Notes: generated by a model from the sequence alone, not told the origin. Counted from the stretch's first letter, positions 1 through 9,001 are shown. The stretch is 45,960 nt of DNA from Hyphococcus sp. (GCA_021604585.1 BQJG01000025.1:1-45960); one strand, 5' to 3'. Numbers and translations: made by a program.

Positions 1-882
1 ATCATTCGCGACCCGGAATTCGTTCAATTTCACCCGACGGCGCTCGACATTGGCGTCGACCCGGCGCCGCTCGCCACCGAAGCGCTGCGCGGCGACGGCG
101 CAAAACTCGTCAACAAGAACGGCGATCCCTTCATGGCGCGCTATCACAAGAGTGAAGATTTGGCGCCGCGCGACATTGTCGCTCGCGCGGTGGAAGCCGA
201 AATCAAGGCCGGGCGCGGCGCCTTTCTCGATGCGCGTGGCGCTATCGGTGCGAAATTCCCGAGCGCTTTCCCAACCGTCTTCGCCGCCTGTCAGGGCGCT
301 AAGATCGATCCGCGAACGGAGCTTATGCCCGTCGCACCGGCGGCGCATTATCACATGGGCGGCGTTTTCACCGATCTTGACGGCAAGACCAGCGTCGACG
401 GGCTTTGGGCCGTCGGCGAGGTCGCCTCCACCGGCGTGCATGGCGCCAACCGCCTCGCCTCCAATTCCTTGCTCGAAGCCATCGTCTTTGGCGCGCGCAT
501 CGCCGATCATTTGCGCGAGGCGGAGATCGATTCCTCGAACGATGCAGGCGCGCCCGGCCACCGCATGGAGCTGTCGTCAAAACCCGCGCCGGCCGCCGAA
601 ATGGCGAAACTGCGTCAGGCCATGAGCGAACATTGCGCCCTGATCCGCGATGCCGACGGCCTTGCTGATTTGATGGACATCATCCACGACATGCAGACGA
701 GCGCGAACATGACCAGCGGCCTCAAAAGCGCGCTCGTCACCGCCGAATTGATCGCGCAAGGCGCGCTGGCGCGTGAAGAATCGCGCGGCGGCCATTTCCG
801 CAGCGATTTTCCGGACAAAGACGAAGAAGCGTTTCATACAGAAATCGCCGCGACGAATATTTATGACGACGAGGATATATAA
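1..882 (+). CDS. nadB: L-aspartate oxidase (C-terminal part)
   Basis: Flavoprotein that oxidises L-aspartate to iminoaspartate, the first step of de novo NAD synthesis in the cytoplasm. The 5' end lies outside the window, so only about the last 293 residues are visible. The open frame starts at base 1 with the family block EFVQFHPTAL. It continues with TEALRGDGAKLVN, the catalytic-region block APAAHYHMGG (bases 334-363) and the FAD-binding C-terminal block GLWAVGEVASTGVHGANRLASNS in segments around 403-471. The C-terminal helical domain ends with the typical ESRGGHFRSDFP motif. Succinate dehydrogenase and fumarate reductase flavoproteins share the fold, but the RLASNSLLE stretch and the following nadC gene make NadB secure. 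Its stop codon overlaps the nadC start by one base. Confidence 0.95.
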   Translation: MIRDPEFVQFHPTALDIGVDPAPLATEALRGDGAKLVNKNGDPFMARYHKSEDLAPRDIVARAVEAEIKAGRGAFLDARGAIGAKFPSAFPTVFAACQGAKIDPRTELMPVAPAAHYHMGGVFTDLDGKTSVDGLWAVGEVASTGVHGANRLASNSLLEAIVFGARIADHLREAEIDSSNDAGAPGHRMELSSKPAPAAEMAKLRQAMSEHCALIRDADGLADLMDIIHDMQTSANMTSGLKSALVTAELIAQGALAREESRGGHFRSDFPDKDEEAFHTEIAATNIYDDEDI

Positions 883-1730
883 TGAAACTCGCCCGTCCTT
901 CTCCGCTGGTTGTTGAAGACGCCGTTGCGCGCGCGCTGAAAGAGGATTTTGGTGACGCCGGAGACATCACCACGATCGCAACCATTCAGGCGAATGCTAC
1001 GTCGAAAGCAGTGATTGTGGCGCGCAAACGGGGTATTGTCTCTGGCGTAGATGCAGCGATCGCTGCATTTCGCCTCACCGATCCGGCAATCAACATCAGT
1101 ATAGAAAAGGACGATGGCGCGCATGTTGCGAGTGGCGATGTGATTCTCTCCATTAGCGGCCCGGCGCGCGGCATTCTTTCCGCGGAGCGCGTGGCGCTCA
1201 ATTTTATGGGCCATCTATCCGGCGTCGCCACGGCTACCGCTGCGCTTGTTGATGCGGTCAGCGGCACAAACGCAAAAATCGTCTGTACACGCAAGACAAC
1301 GCCGGGGCTTCGCGCCCTGGAAAAATATGCGGTCCGTTGCGGCGGCGGGCATAATCACCGCTTTGGTCTCTATGACGCAGTGATGATCAAGGACAATCAT
1401 ATTGTTGCAGCGGGCGGCATTTCTAATGCTCTCACGGCTGCGCGCGCTTCGGTCGGCCATATGGTCAAGATCGAAATCGAAGTCGACGGCCTTGCGCAGT
1501 TGGAAGAAGCGCTGGCCCATGGCGCCGCTGTGGTTCTGCTCGATAATATGGCGCCAACCGATTTGAAAAAGGCTGTTGCAGTCAATCAGGGCCGCGCCGT
1601 CCTCGAAGCGTCGGGCAATGTGACCATTGACACCGTCCGCGCCATCGCAGAGGCCGGTGTCGATGTGATCTCATCAGGCTGGATCACCCATTCCGCGCCC
1701 AATCTCGATCTCGGGCTCGACTTCCTATAG
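882..1730 (+). CDS. nadC: nicotinate-nucleotide pyrophosphorylase (quinolinate phosphoribosyltransferase)
   Basis: Converts quinolinate and PRPP to nicotinate mononucleotide, CO2 and pyrophosphate in NAD synthesis. The 282-residue length is normal for the family. The signature RKTTPGLR, the block KYAVRCGGGHNHRFGLYD and the following MIKDNH are all present. The C-terminal half carries the EVDGL, VLLDNM, LEASGNV and GVDVISSGW elements of the open beta-barrel domain. The ATG shares its first A with the nadB stop codon (TAATG), so the two genes are almost certainly one transcript and translationally coupled. nadA is not visible and may lie upstream of the window. Confidence 0.97.
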   Translation: MKLARPSPLVVEDAVARALKEDFGDAGDITTIATIQANATSKAVIVARKRGIVSGVDAAIAAFRLTDPAINISIEKDDGAHVASGDVILSISGPARGILSAERVALNFMGHLSGVATATAALVDAVSGTNAKIVCTRKTTPGLRALEKYAVRCGGGHNHRFGLYDAVMIKDNHIVAAGGISNALTAARASVGHMVKIEIEVDGLAQLEEALAHGAAVVLLDNMAPTDLKKAVAVNQGRAVLEASGNVTIDTVRAIAEAGVDVISSGWITHSAPNLDLGLDFL

Positions 1731-1741
1731 GCTGCGTGCTG

Positions 1742-2695
1742 ATGAAACAGCTCTTGTCCTTCGCCGCCATATTGGCCATTGCTTCCTGCGCCCCAGAGGC
1801 GCCGAAACAATCGCGCGCACAATGTGATGTTTCGTTATTGGTGCTCGGCGTTGCGCAAGACGCAGGCAAACCGCAGATTGGCAACCCGACTGATCCCGCC
1901 TGGGACGATCCATCTTTGCAGCGTCTCGCGACATCGCTGGCGCTGATCGATAAACGCGGTGAAAAACCGCGCCGCTGGCTGTTCGAGGCGACGCCGGACG
2001 TGAAATATCAACTGCACCGGCTGAATGAAGTTGCGCCAACGGACAAGCCTGCGCATGTGGACGGGGTGTTTTTAACCCATGCGCATATTGGCCACTACGC
2101 AGGCCTGATGATGTTCGGTCACGAAGCCGCCGGGGCGCAAGATATTCAGATTTTCGCCATGCCGCGCATGGCCGACTTTCTCGCGCAGAACGGGCCGTGG
2201 TCGCAATTGGTCACCTATCACAATATTTTTCTCGCCATCATGCAAAACGGCGAAGCGGAAGCGTTAGCCGAAAACATTTCTGTGGCGCCGCTGCTGGTTC
2301 CGCACCGTCAGGAATTTTCCGAAGTTGCCGGCTTCGTCATCCAGGGTCCGGAAAAATCAGCGCTGTTCATTCCCGATATTGACCGCTGGGAAGATTGGGA
2401 GGCGGAGGGAACCCGCATTGAAGACATGATCGCGCAAGTTGACTATGCGTTTCTTGACGCCACTTTTTATTCCGGCGACGAATTGCCCGGCCGCGACATG
2501 TCGAAAATTCCGCATCCGACGGTGACGCATTCCATGGAGCGATTTTCGGATTTATCCGCGAGTGAAAAGGCCAAGGTTCATTTCATTCATATGAATCATA
2601 CGAATCCCCTGCTTTCGCCGAACGCGCCCGAACGCAAAACCGTTGTCAAAGCCGGGTTCAACATCACCGAACAGAATGAAACATACTGCCTTTAA
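1742..2695 (+). CDS. PqqB-like metallo-beta-lactamase-fold hydrolase, predicted lipoprotein
   Basis: A 317-residue protein with a lipoprotein signal: hydrophobic residues 4-15, then IASC with Cys17 as the likely lipidated residue. The mature part begins with LLVLGVAQDAGKPQ, which matches the start of PqqB-type metallo-beta-lactamase proteins. The metal motif reads THAHIGHY, so the usual HxHxDH has Gly in place of Asp. Later blocks HRQEFSEVAGFVI, FIPDID and FIHMNHTNPL supply further candidate ligands. I chose ATG 1742 over GTG 1736 because it gives a compact signal peptide. It follows nadC by 11 bases and is probably cotranscribed. No other pqq gene is visible, so a role in PQQ synthesis is not supported. 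The substrate is unknown. Confidence 0.75.
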   Translation: MKQLLSFAAILAIASCAPEAPKQSRAQCDVSLLVLGVAQDAGKPQIGNPTDPAWDDPSLQRLATSLALIDKRGEKPRRWLFEATPDVKYQLHRLNEVAPTDKPAHVDGVFLTHAHIGHYAGLMMFGHEAAGAQDIQIFAMPRMADFLAQNGPWSQLVTYHNIFLAIMQNGEAEALAENISVAPLLVPHRQEFSEVAGFVIQGPEKSALFIPDIDRWEDWEAEGTRIEDMIAQVDYAFLDATFYSGDELPGRDMSKIPHPTVTHSMERFSDLSASEKAKVHFIHMNHTNPLLSPNAPERKTVVKAGFNITEQNETYCL

Positions 2696-2707
2696 CCACA
2701 CAGAGCC

Positions 2708-3403
2708 TCAGAGCTTAGTCGTAAGGGAAAGGGTCAGCACATGATTCATATCGTCTTCAGCTGCTGATTTTGGTTTGCACTGATTGAGGTAACCGCCTTC
2801 GATTTTTAACATCCTAGACAATCTCGCACCGATGCCTGCCGACAGGCGGGACTCACTAAAGCCGTCGCGAGCCCCCCAATCGGTATCATTCAGCGCAAAA
2901 AAGAACTCTCCGGAACCAAACAGATATGTTGACGAGCCATCGCGAATGGGCCTCGTCAACTTTACCCGCTGACGCAAACGCCAGCCCGTGTCGTTTCCTG
3001 ATTCAAAAAACCGTTCCTCAAGGCGTGTCCGAAACGCCAGCCCGTTCTTATCGCCTGAGTCGATTTTCCAGTTCACCTCTTGCCAAATGCGGTTTTCAGC
3101 GATGTCGCCGCCCGGCTTGTTGGCGATCATGTAGCCATACCCCACGCCTGCGGAAAAGGTGCTTGTCAGATCGTAAAGCAATATTCCCTTGAACTGACTG
3201 ACCTTCATGGTCGATATATCATCGCCGATTCTCGTTTGCGCCTCCAGCACTCCGCCCCAACGATCAGCGAGGTCAATATTGACCGCAGCTGTCAGCCACA
3301 CCTGACCATCATGATCTGCGGCATGGGCATGCGACATCAACGGCGTGAGCGAGCCTACTCCTGATAAAATCAACGCAGCACTAGCTACGAATTTTGTTTG
3401 CAT
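2708..3403 (-). CDS. DUF2490 domain outer-membrane-type protein
   Basis: A 231-residue protein when started at the ATG at 3403, which gives a clean signal peptide (MQTKFVASAALILSG to ...HAHAA). A 17-residue upstream extension is possible but would spoil the signal. The mature part resembles DUF2490: it opens with GQVWLTAAVNIDLADRW and continues with amphipathic beta strands such as FKGILLYDLTSTFSAGVGYGYM, RTRLEERF and LRQRVKLTRP. This strand pattern and the terminal TLSLTTKL suggest a small outer-membrane beta barrel. It converges with the hydrolase lipoprotein gene across 12 bases. The function of DUF2490 proteins is not established. Confidence 0.7.
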   Translation of the reverse strand: MQTKFVASAALILSGVGSLTPLMSHAHAADHDGQVWLTAAVNIDLADRWGGVLEAQTRIGDDISTMKVSQFKGILLYDLTSTFSAGVGYGYMIANKPGGDIAENRIWQEVNWKIDSGDKNGLAFRTRLEERFFESGNDTGWRLRQRVKLTRPIRDGSSTYLFGSGEFFFALNDTDWGARDGFSESRLSAGIGARLSRMLKIEGGYLNQCKPKSAAEDDMNHVLTLSLTTKL

Positions 3404-3504
3404 ACTGACTGCCTTTATCACATAGCGCACGGTGTGCGTCATCTTAAAGCGCAAGTCAAACAGAACTCGACGGGATGTGAAAGGAGAGCAGCTTCGCGGT
3501 CAGC

Positions 3505-4356
3505 TTACATCGCCGCCGGCGCCGCAGCGACATTGGTGCGGCTGTTGAATTTATAAAACTTATGCGTCCCGATCGTTGCCGTCGGCGTCAGCGAGTCAGC
3601 CCAATGCGGCGTCACATAGGTGGCGTGATAGTGGGTCGCGTTACGGCTGACCGGCGCGCGAATGCCGGCAAGAATGGCGCCGGCGAGGTCTTGCGACTCC
3701 TGCCATTTGCGCTTGCTCAAACGCGCATGCATGGAACCATCGCAAGTGAAAGAGAACTGACAACCGGTGCGCCGTTCAGACCCCTGAAACACAACACCGC
3801 AAACTGTATCCGGATAAACCCGGCTGGCGACACGGTTCAATACAACGTCGGCGACCGCAAGCTGCCCAATCCGCGGTTCTGAGCGCGCTTCATAATAGAT
3901 TGCTTGCGCCAGACAGGTGCGTTCCGCTGCATCAAGTTTCGCCATGGTCAGCGTTGCAAAATCAAACGAGGCGAGCGCTTCGATTGGATCAGCGGCATCA
4001 AGAATCTCGCCGGTTGCTTTTGCCGGCTTGAGACGTGGGCCGTCCAGTGCTTCGCGCGTCGCCGCTGTTTCCGCCGCAAGATAAGTCGCTAGGTCGGCAA
4101 CCAGGTCCGCTTCCTGTGCGATGGCGGCCTGCGCCTTGCGTTCGTCTTCGGCGCGCCCGGCATTGACCGTAGCGCTCATGGCGCTGGCGACGGCGCAAAT
4201 CGATAATAGACCTGCCGCAGCGAGGCTGCGCAGAGTCCAGTTGACCTCATGGCTGTTATGTTCGCGTTTCTCGTTCAACGTGTAACCGTCTCTTCGTTTT
4301 CGCGCGCCAAACTGTCCTGCCTGGCTTGCGGAGCTGGAATGGCCCGCTTGCGCCAT
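3505..4356 (-). CDS. SleB/CwlJ-type cell wall hydrolase
   Basis: A 283-residue protein with a cytoplasmic N-terminus, one membrane or signal-anchor segment at about residues 42-60 (LRSLAAAGLLSICAVASAMS), a helical linker and a C-terminal hydrolase domain from about residue 135. The domain shows the family block CLAQAIYYEARSEP with the predicted catalytic Glu, then GQLAVADVVLNRV, CGVVFQG, CQFSFTCDG and the terminal ATHYHATYVTPHWA. This family (Hydrolase_2) cleaves peptidoglycan and in alphaproteobacteria is found in the periplasm. A CtrA-type box lies about 115 bases upstream (4471-4486), which suggests cell-cycle control. A terminator-like hairpin separates it from ppdK, so it probably has its own promoter. 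Confidence 0.9.
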   Translation of the reverse strand: MAQAGHSSSASQAGQFGARKRRDGYTLNEKREHNSHEVNWTLRSLAAAGLLSICAVASAMSATVNAGRAEDERKAQAAIAQEADLVADLATYLAAETAATREALDGPRLKPAKATGEILDAADPIEALASFDFATLTMAKLDAAERTCLAQAIYYEARSEPRIGQLAVADVVLNRVASRVYPDTVCGVVFQGSERRTGCQFSFTCDGSMHARLSKRKWQESQDLAGAILAGIRAPVSRNATHYHATYVTPHWADSLTPTATIGTHKFYKFNSRTNVAAAPAAM

Positions 4357-4391
4357 CTCAGCCTAGTTTGTCTTACCAATTCCTAAGACGC

Positions 4392-4414
4392 AAAAAACGC
4401 GCCTCAGTGCGCGT
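4392..4414 (-). terminator. Rho-independent terminator downstream of ppdK
   Basis: Read on the minus strand, the 6-bp stem ACGCGC/GCGCGT (4409-4414 paired with 4397-4402, 6-base loop) runs straight into a tract of Ts (4397-4392). It lies about 140 bases after the ppdK stop and before the SleB start, where it would separate the two transcripts. Confidence 0.55.
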
Positions 4415-4470
4415 CTCTTGACCGGAATATGGCGCCTGCGAAGGCCTACGGCAAATGAATTCGGCGTGCG

Positions 4471-4486
4471 TTAACACTTTGTTAAC
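4471..4486. promoter_or_regulatory. CtrA-type binding box (TTAA-N7-TTAAC)
   Basis: The bases TTAACACTTTGTTAAC match the CtrA consensus TTAA-N7-TTAAC, and the flanking G at 4470 makes GTTAAC on both sides, so the box reads equally well on either strand. It sits in the 198-base gap between ppdK and the SleB hydrolase, about 115 bases upstream of the hydrolase ATG. CtrA is the alphaproteobacterial cell-cycle response regulator. Assignment to the hydrolase is inferred from position. Confidence 0.55.
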
Positions 4487-4518
4487 CTTACTGACATGCC
4501 GCTAACCAATTGATATGA

Positions 4519-4537
4519 AACGGATTCTTAATCCGTT
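4519..4537 (-). terminator. Possible weak hairpin after ppdK
   Basis: An 8-bp perfect stem (AACGGATT at 4519-4526, AATCCGTT at 4530-4537) with a 3-base loop lies 18 bases past the ppdK stop. On the minus strand it is followed by TCATAT rather than a clean T tract, so it may only stabilise the 3' end. The stronger terminator is at 4392-4414. Confidence 0.3.
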
Positions 4538-4554
4538 ACTTTAATGTTAACCCT

Positions 4555-7245
4555 TTAGGCGGTTGAGCTGCCGCTATTTTTGCTGAGTTTTGCTTGCGCT
4601 GCAGCAAGACGGGCGATTGGGGTCCGGTAGGGCGAACAGGACACATAATCGAGCCCCGCCCCCTCTACAAAGTGAATCGAATCCGGGTCGCCGCCATGCT
4701 CGCCGCATATCCCGAGCTTGACGTGGGGCCGGGTCGCACGGCCCTTTTCGACGGCGATTTTAATCAGTGCGCCGACCCCGTCAGGGTCAATCGTCACAAA
4801 CGGATCGCGTTCAAAGATACCCTGACGCAAATAGTCCGGCAGGAACGCCGCCGAGTCGTCGCGCGACAAGCCAAATGTCGTTTGGGTCAGATCGTTGGTG
4901 CCGAACGAAAAGAACTCTGCGTCTTTTGCAATTTCATCGGCGGTCAGTGCCGCGCGCGGAAGCTCAATCATCGTGCCGACCAGATAATCGAGCTTGACGT
5001 TGTTTTCTTTCAGCACCGCGAGCGCCACCGCGTCAGCGCTATTTTTCAAAATCACAAATTCTTCGCGCTTGGCGATTAGCGGGATCATGATTTCCGGCGT
5101 CACCTTCTCGCCGGTTTCCTTGGCGATATTACAGGCGGCTTCCATGATGGCGCGAACCTGCATCTCATAGATCTCCGGATAGGAAACGCCGAGACGGCAA
5201 CCGCGATGACCGAGCATCGGATTGAACTCGTGCAGCTTGTGGGCACGGTCTTTCAGTTTTTGCGCATCCATACCGGATGACTTCGCCACCTCTTCGATTT
5301 CATCATCTGAATGCGGCAGGAATTCATGCAGCGGCGGATCGAGCAGACGGATCGTCACCGGCAAGCCGGTCATCACGCGGAACAGTTCTTCAAAATCGGA
5401 ACGCTGCATGGGCAAAAGCTTGGCGAGCGCGGCTTCACGGCCCGTCTTGTCTTCCGCCAAAATCATTTCGCGCACAGCGATGATCCGGTCCGCCTCAAAG
5501 AACATGTGCTCCGTCCGGCAGAGCCCGATCCCTTCGGCGCCAAAGTCGCGGGCGACGCGCGCATCATGCGGCGTTTCCGCATTGGCGCGCACCTTCATGC
5601 GCCGCACCTTGTCCGCCCAGCTCATAAGCTTGGAAAAATCGCCGGAAAGTTCCGGCTGCACCGTCGGCACGGCGCCCGCGAAGACGCGGCCCGCGCCGCC
5701 ATCTATGGTGATGAGATCGCCTTTTTGAATCTTGCGGCCCGCGACGGAGAAAAACTCCTCGCTCTTGTCGATTTTCAGATCGCCGGCGCCGCAAACGCAA
5801 GGCCGGCCCATGCCGCGCGCCACCACCGCCGCGTGGCTGGTCATGCCGCCGCGCGCGGTAATGATGCCCTTCGCCGCATGCATGCCGTGAATGTCTTCGG
5901 GGCTGGTCTCGACCCGCACCAGAATGACGGCCTTGCCTTCCTGCGCGAGCCGTTCGGCCTCATCGGAATTAAACACGACTTCACCGGCCGCGGCGCCGGG
6001 CGAGGCCGGCAGGCCGGACAGGATCAGATCGCGCGGCGCATCCGGATCAAGCGACGGATGCAGCAATTGATCGAGGGAATGCGGATCGACGCGGCCAATC
6101 GCTTCTTCCTCGGTGATCAAGCCTTCCTCACACAGGTCAACGGCGATCTTCAGCGCGGCTTTCGCCGTGCGTTTGCCGTTTCGGGTCTGCAGCATCCAGA
6201 GTTTCTCATCCTGAATGGTGAACTCGATGTCTTGCATGTCGCGATAATGCTTTTCGAGTTTTTCAAACACCGCCGCGAGTTCGCCGTAGGCTTTCGGCAT
6301 CGCCTCTTCCATGGAGGGCGCGTCGTCGCGCATGGTCTCACGGGCGCGTTTGGTCAGCGCCTGCGGCGTGCGGATGCCGGCGACAACGTCTTCGCCCTGC
6401 GCATTGATGAGGAATTCGCCGTAATAATGATTGTCGCCGGTCGACGGGTCACGGGTGAACGCAACGCCGGTCGCAGAGGTTTCGCCCATATTGCCGAACA
6501 CCATGGCCTGAACATTGACCGCCGTGCCCCAGCTTTCCGGAATATGGTGCAACCGGCGATAGGTGTCGGCGCGGTCATTGCGCCAAGAACCGAAGACAGC
6601 GTTGATGGCGCCCCAAAGCTGTTCTTGCGGATCTTGCGGAAACGGCTTGCCGAGGGCGGAAGCGACCGCTTTTTTGTATCCGTCGATCACCAACTTCCAG
6701 TCCTTGGCGCTCAATTCCGTATCAAGAAAATAATCGTGCTCTTCCTTATAGGTCTCGAGCAATTCCTCGAAAGAATGGTGATCCAGCTCGAGCACCACAT
6801 TGGAATACATCTGAATGAAACGGCGGTAGCTGTCATAGGCGAAGCGCGGATCGCCGGAAAGTTTCGCAAGGCCTTCGACAGTCTCGTCATTGAGACCTAG
6901 ATTCAACACCGTGTCCATCATGCCCGGCATGGACGCGCGGGCGCCGGAGCGAACCGACACCAAAAGCGGGCGCTCCTTATCGGCGAACGTCATGCCCACA
7001 TGCTTGCCTATAGCGGCAAGGGCCGCATCGACTTCTGCTTTCAGACCCGCCGGGTGGGACTTGTTATTGGCGTAAAAAGCGGAACAGACTTCCGTGGTGA
7101 TTGTAAAGCCCGGCGGCACCGGCAAGCCAAGGCTCGCCATCTCCGCAAGGTTCGCGCCCTTGCCGCCGAGAAGGTTGCGCATGGACGCGTCGCCTTCCGA
7201 GCCGCCTGCGCCGAATGAATAAACCCACTTCGTTTTCCCGCTCAT
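4555..7245 (-). CDS. ppdK: pyruvate, phosphate dikinase
   Basis: Interconverts pyruvate, ATP and phosphate with PEP, AMP and pyrophosphate, serving gluconeogenesis or glycolytic flux control. The 896-residue length is typical. The N-terminal ATP-grasp part shows LLGGKGANLAEMASLGLPVP and VSVRSGARASMPGMMDT. The swivelling phosphohistidine domain has GGMTSHAAVVARGMGRPCV with the catalytic His near residue 471. The C-terminal PEP/pyruvate barrel has RTEHMFF and GICGEHGGDP with the catalytic Cys near residue 847. The ATG at 7245 is preceded by GGGAG five bases upstream and begins MSGKTKWVYSFG as in relatives, so a longer upstream start at 7350 is rejected. It lies downstream of glyS on the same strand, a common arrangement in alphaproteobacteria, here with two opposite-strand genes between. 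Confidence 0.98.
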   Translation of the reverse strand: MSGKTKWVYSFGAGGSEGDASMRNLLGGKGANLAEMASLGLPVPPGFTITTEVCSAFYANNKSHPAGLKAEVDAALAAIGKHVGMTFADKERPLLVSVRSGARASMPGMMDTVLNLGLNDETVEGLAKLSGDPRFAYDSYRRFIQMYSNVVLELDHHSFEELLETYKEEHDYFLDTELSAKDWKLVIDGYKKAVASALGKPFPQDPQEQLWGAINAVFGSWRNDRADTYRRLHHIPESWGTAVNVQAMVFGNMGETSATGVAFTRDPSTGDNHYYGEFLINAQGEDVVAGIRTPQALTKRARETMRDDAPSMEEAMPKAYGELAAVFEKLEKHYRDMQDIEFTIQDEKLWMLQTRNGKRTAKAALKIAVDLCEEGLITEEEAIGRVDPHSLDQLLHPSLDPDAPRDLILSGLPASPGAAAGEVVFNSDEAERLAQEGKAVILVRVETSPEDIHGMHAAKGIITARGGMTSHAAVVARGMGRPCVCGAGDLKIDKSEEFFSVAGRKIQKGDLITIDGGAGRVFAGAVPTVQPELSGDFSKLMSWADKVRRMKVRANAETPHDARVARDFGAEGIGLCRTEHMFFEADRIIAVREMILAEDKTGREAALAKLLPMQRSDFEELFRVMTGLPVTIRLLDPPLHEFLPHSDDEIEEVAKSSGMDAQKLKDRAHKLHEFNPMLGHRGCRLGVSYPEIYEMQVRAIMEAACNIAKETGEKVTPEIMIPLIAKREEFVILKNSADAVALAVLKENNVKLDYLVGTMIELPRAALTADEIAKDAEFFSFGTNDLTQTTFGLSRDDSAAFLPDYLRQGIFERDPFVTIDPDGVGALIKIAVEKGRATRPHVKLGICGEHGGDPDSIHFVEGAGLDYVSCSPYRTPIARLAAAQAKLSKNSGSSTA

Positions 7246-7510
7246 GGGAACTCCCGTTTGCTGCTTCTCCGTGTCTGTCCAGGGGACAGGGCCTTGGCTT
7301 AGGGCGCCGCAACGCAACATCCAAGCCGGAAATTGCCGCATCTGGCGCATTAGACGTTTCTGACATGCCCGACTATAAGCCCCTCAGAAATCCCGTGGAT
7401 AACTATTCACCATGTTTTTTTCCATGATAGGCTGGGCGACCAGCACCCGTCCGCGCGCAGAAAGCAGGCGGTGCAACATTGGCGGCCAACGGACGATCTG
7501 AGGGGGCTTC

Positions 7511-8995
7511 ATGGGGCGGGCAAACCGCGTAGCTGTGCGGGGGCGCAGTATTTTTCCGATCATGTTGACGATAGCGGCGGCGGGCTTCACTAGAGCCATG
7601 GCGCAAGACGGCGTCACGGAGATCGCTGGAATCTCCATGTCAGCCATCGCCGGCGCCAGCGGCGTCATCGCCCTGATGGGTGTCCTGCTGTTCACCGCCC
7701 TCACCTCGCGCAGACTGCACGGCTCCTCACTGTTCAACCGGCTCTTCGTGGTTGTCGCCGTCACCGCCGGATTTTTCAGCGCGGTGAGTTCGGCCATTGG
7801 CTTCGGCCTCATCACTTCGCAGGAATCGTCAGACTTTTTCCGCAACTCTGTATTGCCGCCAGCCTTCGGCGTCTTTGTCTTTTGCCTTGCGGTGGCCATC
7901 TGGGTTGGCGGCGCAGAATTCGTGCGCCATCGCGACTGGTTTCGCGGCATTGGCGACGGCTTCTTCGCCGACATGTTGTTCTTTGTTGAGCGCGCCTTCA
8001 AAATTTTCATTGTGGTGCCGGTATTGGCGGCGATTTTGTTTTTTGTCTCCACCTGGACGACGGTGGTCGGCATTGGCGGCGTCGATGCTGTGCGCCACAC
8101 TTATTCATTTGAGATTGACCGGCTCGCCGGTGAATGCGCAGGAATTACCGCATGGCGCCAGCGCGACTTTCTGTTTCTGGAAGATTTGCGCCTGTCGGTG
8201 AACGACGTGACGCGAGTCGCAGATTCAGAACGCGATGGCGGCTCGCAATCGGGCGCGTCCGGCGCTGGCGCGGTCACCGATTATTTCATTGGCATTGCAA
8301 GCTGGTATCGCGGCCTTGAAGAAAGCGTCGCCTCGATCATTGAAAGCCCGGACCCGTCGGGCGCTGATCCTTACGATCCGGGTATTTGCACCGATCGCGC
8401 AGATTCGCTCAGCAAACTCCTGTCGCGCAACGCCTATGACAATGTCGACCGCTGGAATCGCGAATTTGAAACGGCATTCAATGATTTCGCTTCCGTCCTC
8501 AATCGCTGGCGCAGCGACAAGCGCATTGAACGTCTCCTTGATCAACAACTCGACAATTTCGCCCGCGCCAATCCGAAGCCGGTGCGCGTCACGGAACGCC
8601 AGCGCACAGCCATTAACGCCTACGCCGCCGATGTTGAGGACGCGCTGCAATCGATGATCCGCAGCCAGAAGCGGCAAAAACCGGAGCCGCCGCTAAAATC
8701 CGCCGCCGAGCTTTCACCAGCGCGAGGGCTCGATATTTTCAGCGAGATTTTCAATCCGCCGCCGCCGGCGGAAGAACCGGAGAAAGTTTCCCGCGCACAA
8801 TCGGTTGTAGACGCTGAATTTATTCCGGCGCTTTCAACCATCACGCCGCGCGATGCGGTGTTGAAACACGCCAACATTTTTTCCGACGTGTGGGCGCTGG
8901 CGATCTCATGGGACTACGCGCCCTATATTTTGATGCTGGCGTTCCTGTTCTTCCCAAGTGCGGAACGCGCGCAAGGGTTTAAGGACAACGCTTAA
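7511..8995 (+). CDS. unrecognised multi-pass membrane protein with large soluble domain
   Basis: I do not recognise this 494-residue protein. It has a possible signal or first helix at about residues 12-31 (ending RAMAQDG), then hydrophobic helices near 45-67, 75-97, 112-138 and 152-180. A soluble region of about 280 residues (roughly 185-465) is followed by a final hydrophobic segment, WDYAPYILMLAFLFFP, close to the C-terminus. The soluble region holds charged helices (FETAFNDFASVLNRWRSDKR) and a Pro-rich linker (IFNPPPPAEEPEK). Codon use and GC match the neighbours. A GAGGGGGC run just upstream of ATG 7511 can serve as ribosome binding site. It is divergent from ppdK across 265 bases in which I see no other gene. 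A sensor or scaffold role is possible but unproven. Confidence 0.75.
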   Translation: MGRANRVAVRGRSIFPIMLTIAAAGFTRAMAQDGVTEIAGISMSAIAGASGVIALMGVLLFTALTSRRLHGSSLFNRLFVVVAVTAGFFSAVSSAIGFGLITSQESSDFFRNSVLPPAFGVFVFCLAVAIWVGGAEFVRHRDWFRGIGDGFFADMLFFVERAFKIFIVVPVLAAILFFVSTWTTVVGIGGVDAVRHTYSFEIDRLAGECAGITAWRQRDFLFLEDLRLSVNDVTRVADSERDGGSQSGASGAGAVTDYFIGIASWYRGLEESVASIIESPDPSGADPYDPGICTDRADSLSKLLSRNAYDNVDRWNREFETAFNDFASVLNRWRSDKRIERLLDQQLDNFARANPKPVRVTERQRTAINAYAADVEDALQSMIRSQKRQKPEPPLKSAAELSPARGLDIFSEIFNPPPPAEEPEKVSRAQSVVDAEFIPALSTITPRDAVLKHANIFSDVWALAISWDYAPYILMLAFLFFPSAERAQGFKDNA

Positions 8996-9001
8996 GAGCC
9001 G

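Noticed and set aside
5311..6900. 529-codon open frame on the + strand opposite ppdK
   Set aside because: It lies entirely antisense to a clear ppdK, has no recognisable motif, and such long antisense frames are common in GC-rich genes.
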